The notes: generated by a model from the sequence alone, not told the origin. A DNA stretch of 64,000 nt from DASVFB01 sp963766345 (GCA_963766345.1 CAVXZL010000012.1:186001-250000); one strand, 5' to 3'; counted from the stretch's first letter, positions 50,161 through 59,102 are shown. Numbers and translations: made by a program.

Positions 50161-52356
50161 ATGAGCAGCCATCCGGGAGGCGTCTTCCGCCGCGCCGCCT
50201 TCCTCGCCGTGACGCTGGTGGGACTCGTCTTCGTCCCGCTCGCGGGCTCGGCCCAGCAGGGTAAGGGTGGGCCGGCCGAGATTCTCGTTCTGTCGAACCG
50301 CGCCGACCTCGTCTCCGGCGGAGACGCGCTCGTGCAGATCAACTTGCCGGACAAGGTCGCACCGTCGTCCGTGCACGTCACTCGCAACGGGACCGACGTG
50401 ACGTCGGCGTTCGCGGTCCGCGCGAACGGCGAGTACCAGGGTCTCGTGACCGGTCTCGTCGTCGGCGACAACGAGCTCGTCGCGACGATGGCGAAAGGGC
50501 CCGCGCTCCACCTCACGATCACGAACCACCCGAGCGGAGGCCCGGTGTTCGCGGGGCCGCAGGTGCAGCCGTGGATCTGTCGGACGATCGCAGCAACGGC
50601 GACCGACCCGGGGTTCCCTGCGCCGGCCGACGCGCAATGCAACTCGACGATCGCCTACACGTACATGTACATGGACTCGGTCACGCACACGTTCAAGCCG
50701 TACGACCCGGCCGCGCCGCCGGCGCCGGCCTTGATCGCGAACACGACGACCGACCAGGGCGCCACCGTGCCGTACATCGTGCGGCGGGAGCGCGGTGCGA
50801 TGGACCGCGGGCTCTACGACGTCGCGGTGCTCGCCAATCCCTCCGCCGCGTGGGCGCCGTGGTCGTCGCAACCCGGCTGGAACCACAAGGTGCTCTACCA
50901 GTTCGGCGGCGGCACGGCGCCGTGGCATATCAACGGCGCGCCGCAGAACGACCTGATCGACATGGCGCTCTCACGAGGCTTCCTCGTCGCGAACAACAAC
51001 CTCAACATCCGCGGCAACGACGCGAACGACGTCGTCTCGGCCGAGGCGCTCATGATGCTGAAGGAGCACATCGTCGAGTCGTACGGCCCGATCCGCTACA
51101 CGATCGGAACCGGCTGCTCGGGCGGCTCGATACAGCAGCATCAGATCGCCGCGAACTATCCGGGGCTGCTCGACGGCATCCAGCCGAACTGCAGCTTCCA
51201 GGACAGCTGGACGACGGCGAACGAGGTCGGCGACTGCCATTTGCTGCGCCACTACTTCGCCGGTGATCCGAGCTTCACCACGGCGCAGCAGGCCGCGGTG
51301 GAGGACGTCCGCGACCCGGGCGTCTGCACGGCGTGGGATCTGTCGTTCGCGCCGGTCGGCATCCCGTCTCGCGTCCAGAACTGCAACCTGCAGGGAACGC
51401 CGTTCGCGGCGATGGTCTACAACGCGACGACGAACCCGACGGGCATTCGCTGCGACGTTCAGGACTACCAGTCGGCGATCTGGGGCTTCCGCCCGCAGGA
51501 CGGCTTCGCCCGCTCGCCGGTCGCCAACGTCGGGATCCAGTACGGCCTCAACGCGTTGAACGCGGGAACGATAACGCCGGCGCAATTCGTCGCCCTGAAC
51601 GCAGGCGTCGGCGGAACCGACATCGACCTCAACTTCACCGCGGCGCGTTCGCAGCCCGACATGGTCGCGCAGAAGATCGCGTACCGCACCGGTCAGGTCA
51701 CGAACGGGAGGCAACTCGCGAACGTCCCGATCATCGACCTGCGAGGCTCCGAGCACCTCTTCAACGACATCCACACCGACTACCACTCGTACGTCCTGCG
51801 CGCGCGGCTGGACGCGGCGAACCACACGCACGCGAACCAGCTCATCTGGACGTGGGACGGCGCGCTCGTGCCGACGAACATCGGCCCGCCGCCGGCAATC
51901 GCGCTGAAGTCGTTCCTGCTGATGGACGAGTGGCTGTCGAACATCGAGGCCGACACGAGTCACAAGCCGTTGAGGGAGAAGGTGCTGGAAGACAAGCCGT
52001 CGGGCGCGAGCGACGAGTGCTTCATCGGAGCCGCGCTCGCGGAGACGACCGACCCCGCCGCGTGCGCCGCGGCGTTCCCCTACTTCGGCGATGCACGGCT
52101 TGCGGCCGGCGAGAGCATGGTCGACAACGCGATGCAGTGCCAGCTCGTGCCGCTCGACCCGGCGAACTACAGCGTGACGTTCACTGCAGCGCAGTGGGCG
52201 ACACTGCAGCAGACGTTCCCGGACGGCGTCTGCGACTGGAACGCGGAGCCGGTCGGCTGGAAGAACCACTCGATCCCGTGGCTGACGTACGAGACGGGAC
52301 CGGGTGGGTCACCGCTCGGCCACGCACCGGATTCGCATCCGGGCCCGCCGAACTGA
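50161..52356 (+). CDS. Secreted DUF6351 alpha/beta-hydrolase-like protein
   Basis: This 731-residue protein has GGAGGA before the ATG. A signal peptide (FRRAAFLAVTLVGLVFVPLAGSAQQ) is followed by an Ig-like domain (about 35-120) and a large hydrolase-like domain. YTIGTGCSGGSIQQHQIAANYPGLLDG holds a probable nucleophile Ser in a G-C-S-G-G elbow, like tannase/feruloyl-esterase relatives. Many cysteines suggest disulfides outside the cell. Substrate unknown; an extracellular esterase is plausible. A strong palindromic hairpin follows the stop codon. Confidence 0.82.
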   Translation: MSSHPGGVFRRAAFLAVTLVGLVFVPLAGSAQQGKGGPAEILVLSNRADLVSGGDALVQINLPDKVAPSSVHVTRNGTDVTSAFAVRANGEYQGLVTGLVVGDNELVATMAKGPALHLTITNHPSGGPVFAGPQVQPWICRTIAATATDPGFPAPADAQCNSTIAYTYMYMDSVTHTFKPYDPAAPPAPALIANTTTDQGATVPYIVRRERGAMDRGLYDVAVLANPSAAWAPWSSQPGWNHKVLYQFGGGTAPWHINGAPQNDLIDMALSRGFLVANNNLNIRGNDANDVVSAEALMMLKEHIVESYGPIRYTIGTGCSGGSIQQHQIAANYPGLLDGIQPNCSFQDSWTTANEVGDCHLLRHYFAGDPSFTTAQQAAVEDVRDPGVCTAWDLSFAPVGIPSRVQNCNLQGTPFAAMVYNATTNPTGIRCDVQDYQSAIWGFRPQDGFARSPVANVGIQYGLNALNAGTITPAQFVALNAGVGGTDIDLNFTAARSQPDMVAQKIAYRTGQVTNGRQLANVPIIDLRGSEHLFNDIHTDYHSYVLRARLDAANHTHANQLIWTWDGALVPTNIGPPPAIALKSFLLMDEWLSNIEADTSHKPLREKVLEDKPSGASDECFIGAALAETTDPAACAAAFPYFGDARLAAGESMVDNAMQCQLVPLDPANYSVTFTAAQWATLQQTFPDGVCDWNAEPVGWKNHSIPWLTYETGPGGSPLGHAPDSHPGPPN

Positions 52357-52363
52357 TACATCC

Positions 52364-52401
52364 GGGACCTGGTCCCGGGACGTGTCCCGGGACCAGGTTC
52401 C
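52364..52401. repeat. Long GTCCCGGGAC palindrome after DUF6351 gene
   Basis: ACCTGGTCCCGGGAC (52367-52381) and its complement (52384-52398) form a perfect 15-bp stem with a 2-base centre, extendable by a wobble and two GC pairs. Each arm also contains its own palindrome. It may act as terminator for the gene ending at 52356, or as a REP-type element; no U tract is present. Confidence 0.6.
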
Positions 52402-52419
52402 CCGTTAGGCTCCGCACAC

Positions 52420-52836
52420 ATGGAACGGAACGGCGTCGTCACGCAACTCGCCGACCTCGCGCTCTTCGCGGACCTCTCGTGGCCTGCGATCGAGCGGATC
52501 GCGCACACGTACGACGAGGAAGCGTTCGAGCCCGGGCGACGAGTCCTGCGCCAGGGGCTGAGCGGCAGCGCGCTCTACATCGTCCTCGAGGGCACGGCGA
52601 CGGTGCACGTCGCCGAGGTGCGCGTCGCACAGCTCGGCCGCGGCGACTTCTTCGGCGAGATCTCCGTGCTGATCGGCGAGCCGCCGAGCGCGGACGTGCT
52701 CGCCGAGACGCTCCTTCGCTGCCTCGTCGTCCCCGGCACGATGCTGGAGTCGTTCCTGCTCGAACACCCGCCGGTGATGCTGCGCATGCTCAAGTCGGAG
52801 GCGCGTCGCGTGCGCGGGGCGAATCGGTGGCGCTAG
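52420..52836 (+). CDS. Stand-alone cyclic-nucleotide-binding domain protein
   Basis: This 138-residue protein consists of a single Crp-like sensor domain (LFADLSWPAIERIAHTYDEEAF, GSALYIVLEGTATVHV, phosphate-binding cassette GDFFGEISVLIGEPPSADV) without a helix-turn-helix. The cassette Arg that usually contacts the phosphate is not obvious, so nucleotide binding is uncertain. The flavoprotein gene begins inside its 3' end. TAGGCT lies eight bases upstream of the ATG. It is probably a regulatory subunit for the overlapping flavoprotein. Confidence 0.82.
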   Translation: MERNGVVTQLADLALFADLSWPAIERIAHTYDEEAFEPGRRVLRQGLSGSALYIVLEGTATVHVAEVRVAQLGRGDFFGEISVLIGEPPSADVLAETLLRCLVVPGTMLESFLLEHPPVMLRMLKSEARRVRGANRWR

Positions 52837-54326
52837 CCGACGAACGGCCCTTCCCACCAGGCGAGTACGGCGTGGTCGTCGTGGGCAGCGGCCCCGGCGG
52901 GTTGCAGACGAGCTACTCCCTCGGCCGGCTCGGCATCGACCACGCACTCCTCTCCGCCGACGACGCGCCCGGCGGCATGTTCCGCCGCTTCCCGCTCTAC
53001 GAGAACCTGATCAGCTGGACGCACGAAGCCGAGCCCGAGGAGCGCCGGACGCGCGCGTACGAGGCGCGCGACCAGAACAGCCTCCTCGCCGACGAGCCCG
53101 ACTTGCGCGCACTCGTCCCCGAGCACATGGCCGAGGGACGGCGCCGGCCCGCGCGGCAGGAGATGGAGGCGGGGCTCGTCGCGTTCGCGGATCGCGCGGG
53201 CGTGCGCGTGCGTTACGGCTGCCGGTGGGAGGGAACGCGTCGGGACGACTCCGGCGTCGTCGTCGTCACGAGCGACGGCGAGTACCGCTGCCGCGCGGCG
53301 GTGTTCGCGGTCGGGGCGACGGAGCCGTGGGTGCCGGCCATCCCGGGTCTCGAGCTCGGAGACCACTACGCGGCGCTCGACGGCGGGCGGGAGCGCTACC
53401 AGGGCCGACGCGTCGTGATCATCGGCAAGCGGAACTCCGCATTCGAGGTTGGCGAGGGACTGCTCACGCAGGGCGTGCGCGAGCTGACGCTCGTCTCCCC
53501 GCGGCCGGCGGACACGTCGCGGCTCGCGCGCTCACCGCTTCGCCCGTGGTACCTGACGCCGTACGACGAACACGCGCGCGGTGCGCCGGGACGCTTCGTG
53601 CTCGACGCCTCCATCGAGCGCGTCGAGCGGCGGGACGGCGGCGTGGCGGTGCATGCGCTCGACCGCTCGCACCCGGAGCCGCTCGTGCTCGAGGCCGACG
53701 AGGTCATCGCCGCGACCGGCTTCCAGGTGCCGCTTCAGGACCTGCGCGACCACGGGCTCGCCACGGTCGCGAACGACCGGTTGCCCGCGCTGACGCCGTA
53801 CTGGGAGAGCGTGACGCTGCCGGGGATCTTCTTCGCAGGGAACGCGACGCAGGCGTCGCTCGGGCTCCCCAGGCACGGCGTCGCGAGCCTGTCGAGCATG
53901 GTCTGCGGCTTCCGCTACAACGCCAGGCTGCTCGCCGGTCACATCGCCGAGACGGTGTTCGGGCGAGCACGCGAGCGCCCGCGCCTCGAGCCGGAGAACG
54001 TCGTGCCGCTCGTCGTCGAGGAGCTGAACGACGGCCCCGAGCTCGCGATTCAGAAGGGCTACCTGGCACGGGTGGTGCGCGTCGACGGCGACAGTGGTCT
54101 CTGCGACGAAGGCGTGCTGCCGCTCGAGGTGTTCGTGGACGCGAAGTACGACGGAGTTGCAGCGACGCTCGAGTTCGACGACGCCGAACGCATCTGCCCG
54201 GTGCTCTACGTACGAAGCGGCGGCGAGTTCCAGGAGCACGTCCTGCCGCGGCACCCGCTGCGCCGCTACGACGGCCCGGAGTACCGCGATGCGATCGCGG
54301 AGGCTCTCGCCCCGCTCCTGCCCTAA
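52827..54326 (+). CDS. FAD/NAD(P)-dependent oxidoreductase
   Basis: This 499-residue protein has two Rossmann motifs: the FAD-binding VVVVGSGPGGLQTSYSLGRLG near residue 18, and a second, NAD(P)-type motif VVIIGKRNSAFEVGEGLL. ATGFQVP and PGIFFAGNATQASLGLPRHG complete the FAD site. There is no CxxC redox pair, so it is not a thioredoxin reductase; it resembles flavin monooxygenase and ferredoxin-reductase-like proteins. A C-terminal extension of about 110 residues is unassigned. GTG 52827 overlaps the sensor gene by 10 bases. Confidence 0.82.
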   Translation: MALADERPFPPGEYGVVVVGSGPGGLQTSYSLGRLGIDHALLSADDAPGGMFRRFPLYENLISWTHEAEPEERRTRAYEARDQNSLLADEPDLRALVPEHMAEGRRRPARQEMEAGLVAFADRAGVRVRYGCRWEGTRRDDSGVVVVTSDGEYRCRAAVFAVGATEPWVPAIPGLELGDHYAALDGGRERYQGRRVVIIGKRNSAFEVGEGLLTQGVRELTLVSPRPADTSRLARSPLRPWYLTPYDEHARGAPGRFVLDASIERVERRDGGVAVHALDRSHPEPLVLEADEVIAATGFQVPLQDLRDHGLATVANDRLPALTPYWESVTLPGIFFAGNATQASLGLPRHGVASLSSMVCGFRYNARLLAGHIAETVFGRARERPRLEPENVVPLVVEELNDGPELAIQKGYLARVVRVDGDSGLCDEGVLPLEVFVDAKYDGVAATLEFDDAERICPVLYVRSGGEFQEHVLPRHPLRRYDGPEYRDAIAEALAPLLP

Positions 54327-54349
54327 CACGTCCTGTCTCGGACGGTCAT

Positions 54350-54520
54350 GTCTGGGGTCAGACCCAGACCCTGTCCCACCTGGACGATGTGGATGGATTC
54401 GCGGCTCAGTTGCGGGCGAGCGCCCGCGCTCATGGCGCCGTCGGTGGAACGATCGTCACGCTTTCGGCACGTTCGAGGCGGCCGCACCGGCCATGTCCGG
54501 GGTCAGACCCCGGACATGGC
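54350..54520. repeat. Two GGGGTCAGACCC-type palindromes
   Basis: In the 213-base gap between convergent genes, GTCTGGG/CCCAGAC arms (54350-54356 and 54363-54369) flank GTCAGA. A perfect 15-base inverted repeat (54490-54504 with 54506-54520, centre A) contains GGGGTCAGACCCC. They share the TCAGA core with the repeats at 22572-22653. No gene is credible here, and the hairpins may stop transcription from both sides. Confidence 0.6.
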
Positions 54521-54539
54521 TCAAGCGGCGCCGCCCTGA

Positions 54540-55106
54540 TCAGACCTGGCGGTTCGCGGCGCCGGCGTCCGCCGTTTTCGACGGTGCGCCGGTGCGGACG
54601 ACGCGACGCGCGGTCAAGGTGACAACGCACGCGATCGCCGTTCCGTAAACGACGGCGAACGGGAACGAAGCCGTGTCGGTGCCCGCGCCGATGCCGTGCG
54701 CGGTCGCGCCGATCCAGACCGCGAAGTTCAGGTAGTGCAGGCGCCGCCACGTCCTGTACGAGAGCCGGTCGCGGTAGTGGTTCGCGACCGCGAGCGCGAG
54801 CAGCAACTCGGCGGCCACGATCCCGATGCCGGTCCAGAACGGGCGGTACGCGGAAGCGAACGGCACGATGAGCGACCCGAGCGGGAAGTTCGCCTCCGCG
54901 TCGATCGCAAGCGTGAACACGTGCACCGAGATGAAGAGGCCGGTGAGCGCGCCGAGGAACCGGTGCACGTCCTCGAGCGCGAAGCGCGGCCACCCGTCGA
55001 TGCGTTCGCGGCCCGACATCGCCAGGCCGACGAGCACGACGGCCGTCAGCAGGACGTACGCGACGATGCCGCCGGCGCGCGCGGAGTACCACTCGGCCGC
55101 GTTCAT
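54540..55106 (-). CDS. Ferric-reductase-like transmembrane protein
   Basis: This 188-residue protein has five to six helices. Haem-type histidines lie in EDVHRFLGALTGLFISVHVFTLA and RLHYLNFAVWIGATAHGIG, matching the ferric_reduct/MsrQ-like cytochrome b fold. It lacks the flavin domain. The ATG overlaps the apbE stop (ATGA). In related sets, ApbE attaches FMN to a periplasmic partner that exchanges electrons with such a cytochrome; here the partner is not obvious. The electron donor and acceptor are unknown. Confidence 0.85.
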   Translation of the reverse strand: MNAAEWYSARAGGIVAYVLLTAVVLVGLAMSGRERIDGWPRFALEDVHRFLGALTGLFISVHVFTLAIDAEANFPLGSLIVPFASAYRPFWTGIGIVAAELLLALAVANHYRDRLSYRTWRRLHYLNFAVWIGATAHGIGAGTDTASFPFAVVYGTAIACVVTLTARRVVRTGAPSKTADAGAANRQV

Positions 55107-55927
55107 GCCGCCCACGCGACGCTCACCGCATCGCCGGCGCTCGGGATGAAGCGTCCCGCGAGTCCATTTCGCTCGAGGTAGCGCGGCCCTTCGTCACCGA
55201 GAAGGAGCGCCGCCTTCGCCGCGACGTCGGCCTGGAGGCACGTCGCCGCGCTCACCGTGACCTCTTGCCACGGCACCTCGCACGGCCGTCCGGTGCGCGG
55301 GTCGACGAGGTGGTGCTGCCATTCGCCCGCGCGCAGCCAACGCCGCTTCGCCGTGCTGCTCGTGGCGAGGCCGCCTTGGAGCACGCGCACGGCGCCGCCG
55401 TCCGGCAGCGCGACGTCCACCGCGCCGCGCGCCGCGAGGTCGCCGCCCGCCGACACGAAGCCGTCCCCGTCGATGAGCGCGAGCGCGTCGTCTACGGTCT
55501 TTCCCTTGACGACGCCGTTCAGGTCGAGGAGGACGCCGCGCGGCCGGTGCAGGAGCGTCTCGCGCAGACGCAGATAGCGCCACCGTCCGCGCGCGCCGGG
55601 CGCCGCTGCAGCCGCGGACGGGGTCAACTCGGAGAAGTCGCGGTCGTAGCCGGCGGCCTCGATCGCCGCGCCGAGCGTCGGGTCGACGAGGCCGTCCGTC
55701 TGCCTCGCGGCGCGGAGCGCGAGCTCGACCATCTCCGCGAACGGCGCCGAGAGCCGGACGACGCTGCCGGACGCGCGGTTGACGCGGTTGAGCTCACTCT
55801 CCGGCCGGAAGCGGCTGAAGATGCGCTCGCGATCGGCGAACAGGCGCTCGATGGCCAGCTTTTCCGCCGCGGTCGCGCCGCCCACGACGACGTCGCAACC
55901 CATCGAGACGAACGCGTGCGCGTTCAC
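55103..55927 (-). CDS. apbE: FAD:protein FMN transferase
   Basis: This 274-residue ApbE-family enzyme covalently attaches FMN to Thr/Ser of target proteins. It has the N-terminal SMGCDVVVGG, the ESELNRVNRASG motif, DPTLGAAIEAAGYDRDF, VLLDLNGVVKGKTVDDAL and DPRTGRP. The Mg/FAD-binding aspartates are present. There is no clear signal peptide. GTG 55927 overlaps the preceding small gene (GTGA). Its likely target would be a flavoprotein in the same membrane redox chain, possibly encoded elsewhere. Confidence 0.88.
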   Translation of the reverse strand: MNAHAFVSMGCDVVVGGATAAEKLAIERLFADRERIFSRFRPESELNRVNRASGSVVRLSAPFAEMVELALRAARQTDGLVDPTLGAAIEAAGYDRDFSELTPSAAAAAPGARGRWRYLRLRETLLHRPRGVLLDLNGVVKGKTVDDALALIDGDGFVSAGGDLAARGAVDVALPDGGAVRVLQGGLATSSTAKRRWLRAGEWQHHLVDPRTGRPCEVPWQEVTVSAATCLQADVAAKAALLLGDEGPRYLERNGLAGRFIPSAGDAVSVAWAA

Positions 55928-56208
55928 GAGCCGCCTGTCGAGAGCTGCGGCGCGGACTGCGACGGCACGATCGAGCCGGAGCCGTAGTAGCCGTCGTCGC
56001 CCGACTCGCCGTCGTAGAGCTGGTCCGAGGAGCTCGTGGAAGCCGAAGGCGTACTGGAGCCCGAAGAGGTGGCCGGCTGCGAAGCTCGCGCCGGGTGCGC
56101 GATCCGCGCCAGGCCCACGGCCGCGACGAAGAGCGCCGCCGCGGACGCGAGAATCACGTTGTTCGCGCGATTCGCCCGGGCTCTTGCGGCTGAGATGCGT
56201 GACTCCAT
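55924..56208 (-). CDS. Small membrane-anchored Ser-rich protein
   Basis: This protein of about 94 residues has a basic N terminus (ESRISAARARANRANN), one transmembrane segment (VILASAAALFVAAVGLARIA) and an outer Ser/Thr/Gly-rich tail with YDGESGDDGYYGSG. It is first in the operon with apbE and the cytochrome-b-like gene. In other actinobacteria this position is often filled by an FMN-binding protein; no FMN-binding motif is seen here, though Ser/Thr residues are plentiful. Role unknown. Confidence 0.65.
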   Translation of the reverse strand: MESRISAARARANRANNVILASAAALFVAAVGLARIAHPARASQPATSSGSSTPSASTSSSDQLYDGESGDDGYYGSGSIVPSQSAPQLSTGGS

Positions 56209-56274
56209 GCCGCCAATGCAACCGCCCGGGCATGAGAGCTTCGTAAGACCCGTCTTAGAGTCGGCTGAGAGTTC

Positions 56275-56280
56275 TAGGAT
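56275..56280 (+). promoter_or_regulatory. -10 element of the sigma factor gene
   Basis: TAGGAT lies exactly six bases before GTG 56287. Confidence 0.5.
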
Positions 56281-56286
56281 GGGCAC

Positions 56287-57270
56287 GTGGAGGCGTCGAC
56301 CCTCACGCGCGAGCAGCTGGAGCACCGGTTCGAGGATCACCGCAGCGAGCTGACCGCTTACAGCTACCGCATGCTCGGGTCGCCGTTCGAGGCCGAGGAC
56401 GCCGTGCAGGAGACGTTCATCCGCGCGTGGCGCGGCGTCGACCGGTTCGAGGGCCGGGCGGCCCTCCGCTCGTGGCTCTACCGCATCGCGACGAACGTCT
56501 GCCTCGACATGCTCGGCGGACGCGAGCGGCGGGCACGGCCGATGGATCTCGGCCCGTCGCGGGAGCCCGTCCTCGACAACGCCAACATCCTGCCCGAGGT
56601 GACGTGGATCGAGCCGATGCCCGATCGGCTCGTCGCGGCCGAAGGCGATCCTGCGGAAGTCGCGGCCGGCCGCGAGACGATCCGGCTCGCGTTCGTCGCA
56701 GCGCTCCAGCATCTCCCGCCCCGTCAGCGCGCCGTGCTCATCCTCTGCGAGGTCCTGCGCTGGAAGGCGAGCGAGGTCGCCGAGCTGCTCGAGACGAGCA
56801 CCGCGTCGGTGAACAGCGCACTGCAGCGTGCGCGCGCGACGCTCGAGTCGAGCAACCTCGACATCGCCGAGACGCCGACGAAGACGGACACCGCGAACGA
56901 GGAGTTGCTCGCGCGCTACGTCGCCGCGTTCGAGGCGTACGACATGGAGGCGCTCACCGCGCTCATCCACGAGGACGCGACGCAGTCGATGCCGCCGTAC
57001 GACCTCTGGCTCACGGGCCGCGACGACATCTTCGAGTGGTGGTTCGGGCCAGGCATCGGGTGCAAGGGCTCGAAGGTGATCCCGACGCAGACCGCGAACG
57101 GCTCGCCGGCGTTCGCGCAGTACAAGCCGGCCGAGGACGGCAACGGCTACGAGCCGTGGGCCGTTCAGGTGCTCGAGGTCGAGGACGAGAAGATCAAGGA
57201 GTTCACGTTCTTCCTCTCGACCGACACGCTGTTCCCGCTGTTCGGACTGCCCGAGCGGCTGCCGGCCTAA
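56287..57270 (+). CDS. ECF sigma factor with SnoaL-like C-terminal domain
   Basis: This 327-residue protein has sigma region 2 at about 15-85 (YSYRMLGSPFEAEDAVQETFIRAW split by its helices, RSWLYRIATNVCLDML) and region 4 at about 135-190 (LPPRQRAVLILCEVLRWKASEVAELLETSTASVNSALQRARA, likewise a helical run). A C-terminal SnoaL/NTF2-like domain (EELLARYVAAFEAYDMEALTAL) follows, as in ECF groups of the SigJ/ECF41/ECF56 kind, which use the tail for control in place of a separate anti-sigma factor. No anti-sigma gene is adjacent. Confidence 0.9.
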   Translation: MEASTLTREQLEHRFEDHRSELTAYSYRMLGSPFEAEDAVQETFIRAWRGVDRFEGRAALRSWLYRIATNVCLDMLGGRERRARPMDLGPSREPVLDNANILPEVTWIEPMPDRLVAAEGDPAEVAAGRETIRLAFVAALQHLPPRQRAVLILCEVLRWKASEVAELLETSTASVNSALQRARATLESSNLDIAETPTKTDTANEELLARYVAAFEAYDMEALTALIHEDATQSMPPYDLWLTGRDDIFEWWFGPGIGCKGSKVIPTQTANGSPAFAQYKPAEDGNGYEPWAVQVLEVEDEKIKEFTFFLSTDTLFPLFGLPERLPA

Positions 57271-57554
57271 TCCGGCAGCACGTTCTCCAGGCCCATGAAC
57301 TCGACGAGGCTGCGGAGCTGCGGCGAAGCGTCGCGCAGCCGCACCCTGCACCCGCAGCGACGTGCGGCGAGCTGGAGCCGTGCGAGCGCGTCGACCGTCA
57401 CCGCGTCGGCCGGAACGTCGCTCACGTCGCAGAACGCGACCGCCGGCGCCGTCCGCGCGAAGAGAGCGCAGACCCGATCGCAGAGCCCGGGCAGGTCCGA
57501 GCGCTCGATCGGGCCATGCACCGCGAACGCGATCGTCTGCCGGGTGACGGCCAT
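57267..57554 (-). CDS. STAS-domain protein
   Basis: This 95-residue protein has AFAVHGPIERSDLPGLCDRV, then AVAFCDVSDVPADAVTVDALARLQLAARRCGCRVRL (the STAS core helix and strand, read in pieces), and SLVEFMGLENVLPD, typical of anti-sigma-antagonist and MlaB-like domains. The usual phospho-Ser position is DVPADAVTVD, with no clear Ser. It is convergent with the sigma factor gene, overlapping by four bases. A partner-switching link to that sigma factor is possible but unsupported. Confidence 0.8.
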   Translation of the reverse strand: MAVTRQTIAFAVHGPIERSDLPGLCDRVCALFARTAPAVAFCDVSDVPADAVTVDALARLQLAARRCGCRVRLRDASPQLRSLVEFMGLENVLPD

Positions 57555-57580
57555 CCGTACTTAGACCCTGGAAACGGCAC

Positions 57581-57610
57581 GAATTCATCGGCCTCCGCAC
57601 CGATGAGTTC
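57581..57610. promoter_or_regulatory. Inverted repeat in the MFS/STAS intergenic region
   Basis: GAATTCATCGG (57581-57591) and CCGATGAGTTC (57600-57610) form an 11-base inverted repeat with one mismatch around an 8-base spacer, 50 bases before the MFS start. It is a candidate operator for a regulator not encoded next to it. Confidence 0.45.
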
Positions 57611-57659
57611 CGGAAGGGCCCGCGGTCTTACGTGCGACACCGAGCGAAAGGAACCCGAG

Positions 57660-59102
57660 ATGACCATCACCGACCGTCGCACACGCTGGCTCGCACTGAT
57701 CGTCCTCTGCCTCGGCGACCTGATGATCGTGCTGGACACGACGATCGTGAACGTCGCGCTGCCGTCGATCAGAACCGACCTCGGTTTCTCGGAGACCTCG
57801 CTCGCGTGGGTCGTCAACGCGTACCTGCTGACGTTCGGCGGCTTCCTGCTGCTCGGCGGACGGCTGGGCGACCTCTTCGGTCACCGGCGCCTCTTCGTCA
57901 GCGGCATCGGGCTCTTCACCGCCGCGTCTCTCGCCTGCGGGCTCTCGACCTCGCAGGGGATGCTCGTCGCCGCGCGCGCAGTGCAGGGCGTCGGCGGCGC
58001 CGTCGTCTCGGCAGTCGCGCTCTCGCTGATCATGATGCTGTTCACCGATGCGGTCGAGCGCACGAAGGCGATGGGGGTCTTCGGTTTCGTGATGGCGGGC
58101 GGCGGCAGCATCGGCGTGCTGCTCGGCGGCGTGCTCACGGACACGCTGAGCTGGCACTGGGTCTTCCTCGTCAACCTGCCGATCGGCGCTGCGGTGCTTG
58201 CGCTTACGTTCGCGCTCATCCCGGGCGGGAGCGGCCAGGGCCGCGCGAAGGTCGATTTCGCAGGCGCCGCGACGGTGACCTTGTCGCTCATGCTCGCCGT
58301 CTATGCAGTTGTCAACGGGAACGGCGTCGGCTGGACGACGGCACGCACGCTCGGCCTGCTCGCGGCAGCCGCCGCGCTGATGGTCGCCTTCGTCGTCATC
58401 GAGTCGCGCGTCTCGTCGCCGCTCGTGCCGCTGCGGCTCTTCAAGCTCCGGAACGTCTCGACGGCAAACGTGGTCGGCGTCCTCTGGGCGGCCGCGATGT
58501 TCTCGTCGTTCTTCCTCTCGGCGCTCTACCTGCAGCTCGTGCTCGGCTACAAGCCGCTCGACGTCGGGCTGACGTTCCTGCCGGCGAACGTGATCATGGC
58601 CGTCTTCTCGCTCGGCCTCTCCGCGAAGATCGTGATGCGCTTCGGGATCAAGCGGCCGATCACCGCGGGGATGACGCTCGTCGCGCTCGGCCTGCTGCTG
58701 TTCGTGCGCGCACCGGTCGACGGCAACGTCCTCGTCGACGTCGTCCCGGCGATGCTCGTGTTCGGCATCGGCGCCGGCCTCGCGTTCAACCCGGTGCTGC
58801 TCGCGGCGATGAGCGACGTCGAGCAGAGCGAGGCGGGGCTCGCGTCCGGCGTCGTGAACACCGCGTTCATGATGGGCGGCGCGCTCGGCCTGGCCGTGCT
58901 CGCGAGCCTCGCGGCCTCGCGGACGAACAACCTCCGCGCGGACGGCGAGAGCGCGCTCGTCGCTCTCAACGGCGGCTACCATCTCGCCTTCGCGATCGGC
59001 GCGCTGTTCGCGCTCGCCGCCGGTGCCGTCGCCGCCGTCTTCCTGCGCGAGGCGAAGCCCGCGCACGAGGCGGCGCGCGAGCCGGCGTTCGCGGAGAACT
59101 AG
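57660..59102 (+). CDS. DHA2-type MFS efflux transporter
   Basis: This 480-residue, 14-helix proton-driven exporter of the EmrB/QacA family has LDTTIVNVALPSIRTDLGFS (motif D1), GGRLGDLFGHRRLF (motif A), RAVQGVGGAVVSAVALSLI and the motif C-like GGGSIGVLLGGVLTD. An AAAGGAA ribosome-binding site precedes the ATG. No regulator gene is directly adjacent, but an inverted repeat lies upstream. The 3' end overlaps the convergent DUF1697 gene by four bases. Substrate unknown. Confidence 0.9.
   Translation: MTITDRRTRWLALIVLCLGDLMIVLDTTIVNVALPSIRTDLGFSETSLAWVVNAYLLTFGGFLLLGGRLGDLFGHRRLFVSGIGLFTAASLACGLSTSQGMLVAARAVQGVGGAVVSAVALSLIMMLFTDAVERTKAMGVFGFVMAGGGSIGVLLGGVLTDTLSWHWVFLVNLPIGAAVLALTFALIPGGSGQGRAKVDFAGAATVTLSLMLAVYAVVNGNGVGWTTARTLGLLAAAAALMVAFVVIESRVSSPLVPLRLFKLRNVSTANVVGVLWAAAMFSSFFLSALYLQLVLGYKPLDVGLTFLPANVIMAVFSLGLSAKIVMRFGIKRPITAGMTLVALGLLLFVRAPVDGNVLVDVVPAMLVFGIGAGLAFNPVLLAAMSDVEQSEAGLASGVVNTAFMMGGALGLAVLASLAASRTNNLRADGESALVALNGGYHLAFAIGALFALAAGAVAAVFLREAKPAHEAAREPAFAEN

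Noticed and set aside
54348..54539. A 63-residue plus-strand open frame between the flavoprotein and ferric-reductase-like genes
   Set aside because: Composition is Arg/Pro-rich without family resemblance, and most of it consists of palindromic repeats.
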